35,806 bases of DNA from Gnetum montanum (lineage: Eukaryota > Streptophyta > Gnetopsida > Gnetales > Gnetaceae). The position numbers and the translations under genes are program-made. Shown piece by piece: positions 1 through 8,490 of this stretch. The notes below the pieces were generated by a model. The model did not search any database. It saw only the letters and a program-made list of their open reading frames with translations, and was not told the origin of the DNA. The number at the start of each line of letters is the position of its first letter. Position 1 is the first letter of the stretch. The DNA lies in assembly GCA_015680685.1 (NCBI GenBank), contig MNCI01000984.1, forward strand, positions 357,997 to 393,802, given 5' to 3'.

Positions 1-156
1 GGTTAAACTTTCTATGCTAATGCTTTCAGAGGAATCCCATCTCAATTTAGCGCCTATCCACGTGAAAAATACAAATGTTAGGACAATATAAACAAGATGT
101 AAAATTCCAAACCTTTAAATAATGTATACCTATGTCAGGGTGGGGGCCTCCTGGAT

Positions 157-326
157 CTATTCAACAACTTCCTCCACGAGCCCAGCCACAAAATCCATTT
201 TGCTTGGCATTTTAGACCAAGTAAATGGCTCACGAGTACGGGATGAACTAACCTCAACGGTTCTCTCCAGGGGAACCGTCTTCATCGGTACATCCAAACG
301 CACCGTCCTAGTCTCGCTGCCTTCAT
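157..326 (-). CDS. Exon 6 (last) of the antisense gene
   Basis: The acceptor is TCTTGTCCAG|ATG at 327/326, preceded by a long T-rich tract, and the stop is TAG at 157-159. It encodes 56 codons (DEGSETRTVRLDVP..., ending FVAGLVEEVVE) in phase with exon 5. No clear AATAAA signal is seen in the 156 bases between the stop and the window edge. Confidence 0.55.
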
Positions 327-418
327 CTGGACAAGATAAAAATGCAAAAAATAAAAAAATTACCAAAAAAATGATGAATGACAGGAGAAATTAAAATGGG
401 ATAAAGAGAAAAACATAC

Positions 419-631
419 CATGATCCTTGTCATCCTCTGGGGGGTCGCCTAAATCCAGGTCTCCCTGAAGAAACCTACGGAACACTTGATCGACATTGCC
501 CTGGTCGTCTAGTGGCTCAGTTTCTGTGGTTTTCTCCTTTAACTACTTCGTCCCTCCACCCTGGCTCTTCTCTGTATGTTCCTCCTCATTATTCTTCTCT
601 GTATTGGTCTCCTCCTCCTCGGTGATAGTCT
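419..631 (-). CDS. Exon 5: acidic low-complexity segment
   Basis: The acceptor GGCTCTAG|AG at 632/631 is the only nearby AG that keeps the frame from exon 4. The donor is GATCATG|GTATGT at 419/418. It encodes about 71 residues, first Glu/Thr/Lys-rich and probably disordered, then FRRFLQGDLDLGDPPEDD. A TAG at 543-545 interrupts it. A more typical-looking acceptor at 639/638 (GAAGCAG|GC) would break the frame, so the exon start is the least secure of the set. Confidence 0.45.
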
Positions 632-755
632 CTAGAGCCTGCTTCCTCATTGTTTTAAAATCAAGCCAAAAACATCAATAACACGTAAGCGACTGAAGTA
701 AAAGTTACAAACAAAACGAAAACGATAAAGTAATAAGCAGGCGAGGTCTGCTTAC

Positions 756-1796
756 CAGGCATCTTGAAGCGTATCCGCTTCACGTGTGGCTGGTTGACAC
801 CAGAGACTTCCTCAGCCATGCGTTTAGGCCTCTTTAGCTTTGACTTGGCTTGGCCAACGGTCTCCTTGATGACCCGTTCGGCCCTTCTAGCAGTGTAGGG
901 TATCTCGTTTGGCTCCAACCCCAAACTATCACATGTGTGGATTGAAGCACCAGATGATCCCCCTGTAGTAATAGAAGCGGATTCATCAATGCCTTCAGGT
1001 GCATCTTGGGATTTAGCTGTCTCAAACAAGTGATTGATCCATGGGCGGGATATTTGACCCCGATCCTGCAGAACAAACTTGTTGTCTGCGTGAACTACCA
1101 GGAACTCGGCAAAATGACGAAGATAACCGGTGAAGAATGCGAAGGTGAAATGGGATTGTGCCTCGACATTCGAACGCAACCGCACTATCTCCTTGTACAT
1201 GCCCGACAACAAAAATCGTGCCCAGTTATATTGCATGCCTATTTCCAAAACAGTTCGCATGACACGAACAGCCTCAACCCCAAGACACTTCACCTGGGAA
1301 AGAGTTTTAGGGAATACCCATGCTCTGAACAGGGGATATAGTTTGTTCACTTCCACAACTTTTGCCTTCCCCTGCATCGGGAATCCCTTGGCACCCTTGG
1401 CCACGCCTAGCCAATCTTCCAACTCCTGAATCGTCTGGAGCTCTTTATGAGCTCTGTCTAATACTACATTTAAGCCATCTGCCGGTACGCCAAATAAGTT
1501 TGAAAAGAACTCGGGTGACAGATGGAAAGTTACCTTCACACCCTTAATCTGGGTGCTATAGTATGAGACAGAATCATTAAAAGAGTCCACAATCCCAATC
1601 ATCTCCCCAATGGAAACGTCAGGACTCGGGGTCATAAAAAGCTCCATGAGGCCGACATTATCCAAACAATGAGCGAGGGACGAAGGAGCATGATTATGCA
1701 ACCACTTCTGAGCCTTAGTCACCCCTCCGAACTTCATCCAAAAAGTAGTCTCGGTTCGTCTAGTGGTGACCGGATCCTCACCAGAAGGTACATCAA
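756..1796 (-). CDS. Exon 4: large unrecognised domain
   Basis: The acceptor is TTTTACAG|TTGATG at 1797/1796 and the donor ATGCCTG|GTAAGC at 756/755. Its 347 codons contain no stop, the longest unbroken coding stretch in the gene. It begins DVPSGEDPVTTRRTETTFW, continues with a mostly helical part (segments such as LAHCLDNVGLMELFMTPSP and FHLSPEFFSNLFGVPADG), and ends in a basic tail rich in Lys and Arg (KSKLKRPKRMAEE) that could act in nuclear targeting. The overall style recalls ORFs associated with plant retrotransposons and transposons, but I cannot name a family. The hydrophobic tail seen when the frame is read past 756 is intron, not a membrane anchor. Confidence 0.6.
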
Positions 1797-1885
1797 CTGT
1801 AAAAGCAATTTAAAATGGCTGTATCAGCGTAAATCAAAACAATTGGACAAACCCACTAACATATCTAGAAAATGTTATCATTTAC

Positions 1886-2148
1886 CGTTAGTGGTAGATT
1901 TTGACATGCTGCCAAGGTCACGAGGGAAGACTGGCCCGTTGTCAGTCTAGTCTTCATGAAGCCACCCATGAGCCTTGCACATCGCAAATGCTCTGGAGAA
2001 CTGCTTATGAAAATGGATGATCGCTCCCTTCTTCTGATCTAGTACAACCCCATGAAGGGTAGGGCCCATCATAAATGCCTCCAGGGAAGTGCGAGCAAGA
2101 GCTAGTCCTTCATCCTCAATCAATGTCCCGTTCGGGTTGGTCTTCGGT
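1886..2148 (-). CDS. Exon 3 of the antisense gene
   Basis: The acceptor is TTTATAG|ACCG at 2149/2148 and the donor ACTAACG|GTAAATG at 1886/1885. It encodes 88 residues that follow directly on the FCP1-like segment, including HGVVLDQKKGAIIHFHKQFS and then a short linker. A TAG at 1947-1949 interrupts the frame shortly before the donor. The function of this part is not recognised. Confidence 0.55.
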
Positions 2149-2224
2149 CTATAAACAAATATATGTCAAAACAAGAAACAAACGCTAAACGATGAAAGGA
2201 AACAATAAACTTAAACAGGCCTAC

Positions 2225-2707
2225 CTATCCACTTGGTACACTGTGCCGGGAGGATTCTAGAATATTGTGTGCGCATGGGCAGCTATAAACAGAGTATTGT
2301 TGAGGTAGTCTAACTCTCGTGGCAATAGTGCCCACACGTGCGTTAATGGGCATGTAGACTGGGGCCCGCAGATAGTACCATCCTCGTTAACAAGAGGCCC
2401 CTCATCAATGTCTTGTATGAAAACCATGACACCCTCTGCAGCCCCCGGCAACATCTCCTCAAGCATGCTCCGTGCCGTCACCTCGTCAAAGTTCGACCAG
2501 ATAGCCACCTTGAAATTGTCTAACAGGAAGGCCAGAAATTCACATGCGCCTTCCCTGAACCAAACCCTGTTGTTATCCATAGTTAGATCCAGGGGAAGCT
2601 CCCCAGCCTCAATGGGGCCAAACCATGTTAACACCCCGACAAGCTCAACAACGAGGAGGAAGCGTTTACTATCCCTGCAAGCAATCATGACGTCACCAGA
2701 AAACAGC
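2225..2707 (-). CDS. Exon 2: FCP1/NIF-like phosphatase domain, catalytic residues replaced
   Basis: The acceptor is CTTTTCAG|GCTG at 2708/2707 and the donor GATAG|GTAGG at 2225/2224. The exon encodes about 161 residues. Family features visible are a first hydrophobic strand reading LLVVELVGVL where FCP1/NIF proteins have an LDxDG-type motif; a segment FKVAIWSNFDE that matches the F-x-V-x-I/V-W-S strand; and NNTLFIAAHAHTIF followed by NPPGT, which lines up with the family's NTLLVDDSPYK...NPP segment. The nucleophile Asp is thus Glu, the second Asp is Val, and the late DD pair is AA. If the family call is right, the domain cannot be a working HAD phosphatase. An in-frame TAG lies at 2257-2259. 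Confidence 0.55.
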
Positions 2708-2779
2708 CTGAAAAGCAAAAGTTTACATCATAAGTCGACACTTAAAATCTGAAAAAAAAAATAAAAATTTTAAACTATT

Positions 2780-3790
2780 TGCATTTAGCGTATACACCCC
2801 GTAGACCAATGTATACGCCGGCGAAGCTATTTACACTTCGCGTAATGTGTGGCGTAAACTCAGCGTATACGCTGTACACTGAGCGTATACGCTGCCTAAC
2901 TCAGCGTATATGCCGAAAATGAACTATCTTACGCTTAGTGTATACGCCGACGAAACCCTCAACGTATATGCCGGAGCTCAATTTTAGCGTAAGCAGTCTA
3001 CGCTAGCACAGAATAAACAAGTTTATGCTAGAAAATAGGAAAAGCAAGTCTACGTCGTAAAAACAACTGCGCACGCACAGTGTATATGCCGAACAAACCC
3101 TTGGCGTATACGCCATCACAGTAAACAGAATTTACGCCGATAAAACAAACAAATCATGCTGACGAAACTTCGCGCATAGAGAACTCATGACGCTGTGGCT
3201 TACGTTGGCATAATAGTGCAAAAAATTTTTTACGCTAATAAGGCTGATTACGCCCTAATAGTCTATGCTAACCCGACAGTCTACACTACGAAGTTACGCT
3301 CGGTGTATACGTCAAAAAACCCTTGTGCCGAAAGACCATCTACGCTCGGCGTATACGCCGAGACTGTCTACGTTGAAAAAGGAAAGCAAAAAAATGATAG
3401 AGGCCGGGATCGGGGCCTACCTATGGGATGTCACAGGCCATGACGGGATCCTTGGCCTGGGCAGGCCCTGCAGCATGGCTTCAGTCTCCTCCGCAAAGGT
3501 CAAGTCAGGACCCTTCCTCCCCTGGCCTTCCACTTCTTTTTCCTTGCCCATCTCGGTCTCCCTTCCACTTCAGTTTACGCTGAGAAGGACTGTCTACGCT
3601 GGCACCTAAAAATGCTACGCTCCGCATCTATGCTGGGGTTTATGTCAGGCGTCTATGCTAAGGGCTACTCTTCGGCGTCTACGCTCACAAGCAAGTTTAC
3701 GCTTACGCTAGGTATGATCGTCTACACTTATGCTTTAGCAGTTTACGCTTACGCTTTAACAAGGTGCTCTCCCACTTACGCTCAATTCAA
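2780..3790. repeat. Array 1 of the palindromic TACGC/GCGTA motif
   Basis: Dozens of degenerate copies of (A/G)GCGTATACGC(C/T) and half-sites TTTACGCT or TCTACGCT occur at irregular spacing. Perfect palindromes include GGCGTATACGCC (3102-3113) and the 16-bp TCGGCGTATACGCCGA (3346-3361). Near 2865-2900 three copies occur almost back to back. The array covers intron 1 and the 5' UTR of the antisense gene and is absent from exon 1 (3421-3551), which splits it. The function is unknown. Spacing is too irregular for a satellite or CRISPR array. Confidence 0.8.
3421..3551 (-). CDS. Exon 1 of the antisense gene
   Basis: It starts at ATG (3551-3549) and encodes 43 complete codons plus two bases: a charged N-terminus beginning MGKEKEVEG, then a Pro-rich stretch. 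The donor is CATAG|GTAGGCC at 3421/3420, nearly identical to the exon 2 donor (GATAG|GTAGGCC). Joined to 2707 it gives an open frame across the junction. The exon is free of the TACGC-type repeat that fills the DNA on both sides. This ATG is chosen because it is the first in frame about 240 bp after a TATA box. Confidence 0.6.
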
Positions 3791-3815
3791 AGTAAGAAAC
3801 AAATGACCCCCCCTT

Positions 3816-3824
3816 CTTTATATA
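3816..3824 (-). promoter_or_regulatory. TATA box of the antisense gene
   Basis: TATATAAAG on the minus strand, flanked by GC-rich sequence, lies 265-273 bases upstream of the exon 1 ATG. A start site about 30 bp downstream, near 3785-3790, would leave a 5' UTR of about 235 bases containing repeat motifs. The position is inferred from the motif only. Confidence 0.5.
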
Positions 3825-3980
3825 GCGCTCCCCTGATGCTGACATTGACGTCGCCGCCACCGCTTACATCGCCGTTGCTCCCTTTTTGCCATTTTGTGCC
3901 TTTTTGCTCACTTTTCGCTAAAATTTGCCTAGGAAAAAAAATAGAAATTACTACATCCTAGTTCCCCGTGGACCCCATTC

Positions 3981-4075
3981 TGGAGGTTTTTGCCCGGTAA
4001 GACGTTAAACTGCCACTCAACGCCCGGTAAGGTGTTAAACTGTCATGCATCCCGATGTGACGGTAATCCACCATT
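3981..4075 (+). repeat. Short copies of the ...TTAAACTGCCAC motif upstream of pol
   Basis: Two units reading GCCCGGTAAG(A/G)(C/T)GTTAAACTG(C/T)CA and a third partial one occur here. They resemble the ATAAACTGATACC repeats on the far side of pol (7640-8040). The rest of 3830-4180 shows no PBS, gag or protease coding that I can identify. Confidence 0.5.
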
Positions 4076-4254
4076 ATGCATGTACACATAGTTTAAAATT
4101 GCCAAAAGACACAGAACGATACCCCTTTGCTTATTCAGCTCTCTATTTATTGGCAGGAGCAAGCTAAATGGACTGCTAGCATTTAAGCGCATCGTTAATC
4201 ATTGACGGACCATACGGCAAAATTACAAGAGACATTAACATAAATCTCATCAAT

Positions 4255-5055
4255 TTGAATTCACCAACGGACAACGCAGTCATAGCCTCAACACAGCAAA
4301 TAACAGACGATTATAAAGGCATGAAAAAATTCCTTGACATAGAAGCAGAGAACATCACCGAAGACCCATTGGCTGAAACTTCCATCGTCATGCCTGATGG
4401 AGAAACTAAAATTTTAAAATTGAGCACCTTATTACAATTGCCATTAGCCAAAAACATTGAGAACGTGCTTAGGAAAAACATGAAAGCATTCGCTTGGTCC
4501 TATACGGACATGCCCGAGCTAGATCCCCGAATTATCCAACACAATATTATCCTTGACCCAAAGTTGAGACCAGTAAAACAAAAAGCGCGAAAGGTTAAGC
4601 CCGAGGTGGCATTAACAGTTCATAATGAGATCACCAAGCTTTATCAAGCTGGTTTCATTCGGGTTGTCCATTATGCCAAGTGGGTGTTTAACATGGTCAT
4701 TGTTCCGAAGAAGAACGAAAGCATTCGTTTGTGCATTGACTTCCAAGATTTGAATGTTGCAACCATAAAGGATGATTTTCCTCTACATAGCATCGATCAA
4801 CTTGTTGACTCAACTACTGGGCACACACTATTATCCTTTATGGACGGCTTCTCGGGATACAATCAAATACGAATCAACCCAGAGCATCAGCTTCGGACGA
4901 CCTTTATGACACCATGGAGAACCTTTTGTTACACAATGATGCCTTTTGGTCTCAAGAACACTGGGGCCACGTATCAAAGAGCGATGACATTTATCTTTAG
5001 CGATTACATACTACACTCACTCAACGATTACGTGGATGACATTGTGGTTAAGTAA
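4255..5055 (+). CDS. Element A reverse transcriptase (open segment)
   Basis: This is a long open segment. The frame is open from 4180 and has no ATG at 4255 (the codon is TTG). It carries the RT fingers and palm: KNESIRLCIDFQDLN, the block-A Asp in LLSFMDGFSGYNQIRI, MMPFGLKNTGATYQRAM, and the catalytic YVDD in NDYVDDIVVK. A TAA directly follows, and a frameshift near 5120 separates it from the rest. It acts in cytoplasmic virus-like particles in this family, with RNase H as partner domain. Confidence 0.9.
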   Translation: MNSPTDNAVIASTQQITDDYKGMKKFLDIEAENITEDPLAETSIVMPDGETKILKLSTLLQLPLAKNIENVLRKNMKAFAWSYTDMPELDPRIIQHNIILDPKLRPVKQKARKVKPEVALTVHNEITKLYQAGFIRVVHYAKWVFNMVIVPKKNESIRLCIDFQDLNVATIKDDFPLHSIDQLVDSTTGHTLLSFMDGFSGYNQIRINPEHQLRTTFMTPWRTFCYTMMPFGLKNTGATYQRAMTFIFSDYILHSLNDYVDDIVVK

Positions 5056-5156
5056 AAAGCGGAGGAACAACATGTACAAGATCTCGACTTAGTCTTACAA
5101 CATTGTTTAAAGTATGAACTGAGGCAAAATGTGTCTTCAGCATCAAAACAGGCAAA

Positions 5157-6524
5157 ATGCTCAGATTTATAGCCTCAGAAGCAAGGATACGAGTGGACCC
5201 CGATAAGGTTAAGGCCATAACAAACCTAAAACCACCAGGCAACCTTACTAAACTTCGAGGTCTACAAGGTAGATTACAATTCATCAGGCGCTTCATAGAA
5301 AAACTGACAAATAAACTAAAACCCATGAACCACTTGTTACGCAAGAACGTACATTTTGAATGGACTCCGCAGTGTCAACAAGCATTCAATGACATTAAAA
5401 TGGCACTTGCTCAGTTACCCACGATTTATCCACCTCAAAACGATAAACCATTCTACATCTATCTTGCTACTTCAGATTCGTCCATCGCATCTATGCTTTG
5501 CCAGAAACGAGATGACGGAATCAAAGTCCCTGTATATTACTTGAGCCATGCACTAGTTGCCCATGAGAAAAGGTACAACGACATGGAGAAGTCATGTTTA
5601 GCTTTGGTCTTTTCTTTAAGAAAATGGCAACATTACCTCTTCTGTAACAAGGTTTACATAATTTGCAAGGACAATGTAATAAGAGCCATAACAGGGAATA
5701 TTTACAAAACAAGTCGAATAGCCCGGTGGAAGGCCATGATAGCCGAGTTTGACCTGTACTACGTAGCGCAATCATTAGTTAAGGGTCAAGCTATAGTAAA
5801 TCAAATGGCAACATCACAAACACGCGACCAAGCGACTATAGACCCAGACTTCCCAGATGAGAATATAAGCGCCATAGACATAGTGCCCGATGACTATGAT
5901 GCTATTTTGAACTTTGATGGGGCATCTACCTCTCGAGGAGGAAGTGCAGCCGCTGTCATCACCCATCCCTCCAAGGAGATCCGAGCCTTTGCCTATCATT
6001 TCAACTTTCACTGTACCAACAACATAGTAGAGTATGAAGGTCTTCTTAGAGGTCTCGCGGCAGCTCTGGCTTTAAACATCACACGGCTTGTAGTCAGAGG
6101 GGACTCGCAACTAGTCCTAAACCAAGTCATAGATGTCTATACATGTAAAGCCCAACATTTACAACCAGACTGCAACTTGGCAAAACACCTAATGAAGCGA
6201 TTCAAAAACATTGATGTGCAACACGTCTCCAGAAATGATAACACCATCGCAGATGCGTTAGCCACATTAGCACTAAACATATCTCCAAACATGTTCCACA
6301 CATTGCCAAGCTCCATAACCAGTTGTGCTGAACCAATCATCGACACCCTTGACACGTTGCCAATTGCATCTGTTAGTTCAACACACGCGATAGAATGGTA
6401 CGACGACATAAAAGAATACCTTCTACGCGGTCAAACATCACGACATCTAGCAAATGCACAGAGAGACGCAGTGTGGAAACGTTATAAGCAGTATACCCTG
6501 GTAGGGGACACACTGTGTCATTGA
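5157..6524 (+). CDS. Element A RT connection, RNase H and additional RNase H
   Basis: This is the second open segment of pol, after a frameshift. It begins with the RT tail (FIASEARIRVDPDKVKAI, then FIRRFIEKLTNKLKPM). The gypsy RNase H follows (FYIYLATSDSSIASML, then VYYLSHALVAHEKRY and ARWKAMIAEFDLYYV). The second, plant-like RNase H has its four acidic residues: Asp at 5916-5918 in NFDGAS, Glu at 6030-6032 in NNIVEYEGLL, Asp at 6102-6104 in RGDSQLV and Asp at 6252-6254 in NTIADALATLA. In Tat elements the second domain is thought to supply the activity while the first is degenerate. It ends at TGA (6522-6524), in frame with integrase. Confidence 0.9.
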   Translation: MLRFIASEARIRVDPDKVKAITNLKPPGNLTKLRGLQGRLQFIRRFIEKLTNKLKPMNHLLRKNVHFEWTPQCQQAFNDIKMALAQLPTIYPPQNDKPFYIYLATSDSSIASMLCQKRDDGIKVPVYYLSHALVAHEKRYNDMEKSCLALVFSLRKWQHYLFCNKVYIICKDNVIRAITGNIYKTSRIARWKAMIAEFDLYYVAQSLVKGQAIVNQMATSQTRDQATIDPDFPDENISAIDIVPDDYDAILNFDGASTSRGGSAAAVITHPSKEIRAFAYHFNFHCTNNIVEYEGLLRGLAAALALNITRLVVRGDSQLVLNQVIDVYTCKAQHLQPDCNLAKHLMKRFKNIDVQHVSRNDNTIADALATLALNISPNMFHTLPSSITSCAEPIIDTLDTLPIASVSSTHAIEWYDDIKEYLLRGQTSRHLANAQRDAVWKRYKQYTLVGDTLCH

Positions 6525-6587
6525 TCCTACGAAGGCATATTGCTAACATGTGTTAGTAGTGCCGATGCCCACACTATTGTTGAATAG

Positions 6588-7634
6588 GTACATGAAGGAC
6601 TATGCGGAGGACACATAGCACTGAAAGCCATGACCACAAAGATCAGACGCTTGGGCTATTATTGGCCACACATGGAATACGACTGTCTCACCAAAGTCAA
6701 AACATGTAGTACTTGTCAAAAACATAGCAATCTAATACATGTCCCACCTAATGAGTTGCATACCATGCAAATCACATGGCCCTTTCAAAAGTGGGGGTTG
6801 GACCTCATTGGTCAGATAACCCCCTCATCTTCCGTGGGCGATAGTTTCATTATAACCACCACAGAATACTTCACGAAGTGGGTAGAAGCTGCTCCCCTTC
6901 GAAAAACTACGTCCAAGCACGTGTGCAATTTCATTCTAGAAAACATTGTAACCCGCTTTGGCATTCCCATGACAATCATCACTGACAACGGGCCACAATT
7001 TAGCAATGCCGAAACCAAAGCCTTTTGTGAAAATTTAGGGATCAAACACTCGTTTTCATCCCCTTACTATCCTCAGAGCAATGGACAAGCGGAAGCAACA
7101 AACAAGACAATTATTACAATACTTAAGAAAATGCTTACCCAGAGCAAAAGAAAATGGCACGAACAATTGGTGTACGCATTGTGGGCATACCATACTACGC
7201 ACCGAACTTCGACAGGTAAGAAACCAGACAGTCTTGTTTACGGTTCAGAAGCTGTTTTACCTTTGGAACTGCAGGTACCATCTCTAAGGATCACACTTTC
7301 TGGGCTCCTTGACGATGGGAAAAACAATGATCTACGCGTCGTTGATCTTGACTCGGTGGAGGAAGAACGTGTGCGCGCCCTCGATCAGATCGAATGGTAC
7401 CAAAAACGACAATGGCAATGAAATCGGCATGACATCAATAAGCACCCTATCAAAGAAGGTGACCTAGTACTTAAAGCTGTTCAGGAACACCCGGATAAAT
7501 TCTCAGCCAACTGGGAAGGGCCTTACTTGGTCATTAAAGCATTTGACAACAAAGCATTCAGACTAGCTGACATGGAAGGAAATGAGCTTGCCAATCCGAC
7601 CAATCACCTGTACCTAAAATTGTTTTACATTTGA
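6588..7634 (+). CDS. Element A integrase
   Basis: The integrase is in the same frame as the preceding segment, separated by TGA (6522) and TAG (6585). The HHCC zinc finger reads HEGLCGGH followed by CSTCQKH. The DDE core shows Asp in WGLDLIGQI, Asp in IITDNGPQFS and Glu in SNGQAEATNK. The C-terminal part, after TGA at 7419-7421, runs 7422-7634 with KEGDLVLK and ANWEGPYLVIKAF, a GPY/F-type module, and ends at TGA 7632-7634. No chromodomain follows. All three catalytic acids remain. The 7419 stop sits where an Arg codon CGA would give TGA by one transition. Confidence 0.9.
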
Positions 7635-7639
7635 GTACA

Positions 7640-8040
7640 AGCTCAGGTACGCGAAAGTCCTGGAATCATGACTATAAACTGATACCATAGCTCATCCTGG
7701 GATCATGACGATAAACTGATACCGTAGAATAGTCCTTGGTTATGACTTAAAACTGACGCCACACCTGTCCTAGCATCATGAAAATAAACTGATACCCCAC
7801 AGTGTCCGCAATGACGATAAACTAGCACCCGTCTGGCACGACAGTAAATTGCCACCGTCACAACCATCGGAGTCTGCTAAGACTATAAACTAGCTTGCCT
7901 ACTCATAGTCCGCTAAGACTAAAAACTAGCAATGTAACGTCCGCCACGACGCTAAACAGGCAATGTCCAATAGGTGACTACATAAAACTAACCCATGATA
8001 GTTCACCAAGACTATAAACTAGCAAGTTAGTCTCTGGTTC
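7640..8040 (+). repeat. Degenerate tandem repeat (GAC)(T/G)ATAAACT(A/G) downstream of pol
   Basis: About ten or eleven units share a core like GAC(T/G)ATAAACTGATACC or GACTATAAACTAGC, spaced roughly 27-45 bp. They begin near 7667 and include copies near 7708, 7815, 7885, 7918 and 8012. The family pattern of tandem repeats between integrase and the 3' LTR is known for Tat/Ogre-type elements. The interval 8040-8455 shows nothing I can identify. Confidence 0.65.
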
Positions 8041-8454
8041 ATTAATCTGCTACCACATTTACGCTTCATCACTGCATCACCTGCCATCAGGAGATCCTAC
8101 CAACGCTGCTGCTATTGACATACAGTCTGCCGCCGTGTAAGTCTAAGCTTGATCATTCACTCATGGTTTTCTTGTCTCCTTGGAGTTGTGTTTGCAGGAT
8201 GATACCTAGAGGTTTTCGCACAGGAATGCATCTCATCGCAAGAGACAAGATGAGACAATGTTCATAGCACACATGGCGAAACTAAATCAAATCGTTCACT
8301 AGTACATCCCATTCACCAACTCATTCCCTATCCGTTCACCAGCACATTATATTCAGTGACACCTCTGATACATCCGATACATCCAAAACTTTGAACATGT
8401 TGTCACGTACTGTCGCACATGAGTACAAAATCAATGCAAAGTTTACGATTTCCT

Positions 8455-8490
8455 AAGAAAAGAAGAAAAAAAAGAAAAAAAAAAGCGAGA
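8455..8490 (+). promoter_or_regulatory. Element A polypurine tract
   Basis: An almost pure A/G run of about 35 bases precedes the LTR-like segment and is placed where plus-strand priming is expected. The exact LTR start is not fixed because the 5' LTR is outside the window. TG dinucleotides near 8494 and 8532 are candidates. Confidence 0.5.

Larger units (their letters stand above)
157..3551 (-). pseudogene. Six-exon antisense gene with an FCP1/NIF-like pseudophosphatase domain
   Basis: I reconstructed this gene from splice signals. Exons on the minus strand are 3549-3551 (ATG) to 3421, 2707-2225, 2148-1886, 1796-756, 631-419 and 326-157 (ending in TAG). Every intron is GT-AG, all five junction phases agree, and the total is 2301 nt, an exact multiple of three (about 766 residues). 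Exon 2 resembles the FCP1/NLI-interacting-factor HAD phosphatase fold, but both catalytic Asp positions are changed. Exon 4 is a long helical region I do not firmly recognise; it loosely recalls plant transposon-associated ORFs. Exon 5 is rich in Glu, Thr and Lys. Three in-frame TAG codons (2257-2259, 1947-1949, 543-545) break the frame, so this copy is probably a pseudogene. It lies antisense to, and just upstream of, the Tat-type pol at 4180-7634. It may be a captured gene or an antisense accessory ORF of the element. The splice model is inference and no transcript was seen. Confidence 0.7.
4180..7634 (+). pseudogene. pol: Element A: Tat-type Ty3/gypsy pol (RT-RH-aRH-IN), mutated
   Basis: This is the polyprotein region of an LTR retrotransposon that would copy element RNA to DNA and insert it. 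In order: a linker from 4180; RT (about 4560-5200) with FMDGFSGYNQI and YVDDIVVK; the RT-linked RNase H (about 5430-5760); an additional plant-type RNase H (about 5890-6290); and integrase with HHCC finger, DDE core and C-terminal domain (about 6591-7634). The second RNase H after RH marks the Tat lineage. Damage: TAA at 5053-5055, a frameshift near 5115-5125, TGA at 6522-6524, TAG at 6585-6587 and TGA at 7419-7421. There is no gag or protease upstream in the window, where the antisense gene lies instead. All catalytic residues checked are present, so decay is recent. Confidence 0.9.

Noticed and set aside
661-755. C-terminal membrane anchor of the 358-codon minus-strand ORF
   Set aside because: The hydrophobic tail is translation of an intron after the GTAAGC donor at 755; the gene continues in exon 5.
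1006-1341. Plus-strand ORFs over the antisense gene (also 1130-1429 and 2408-2752)
   Set aside because: They are shadows of minus-strand exons with supported splice sites, and show no domain.
2780-3790. CRISPR array or telomere-like satellite
   Set aside because: Units are short, palindromic and irregularly spaced, without equal spacers, in a plant genome.
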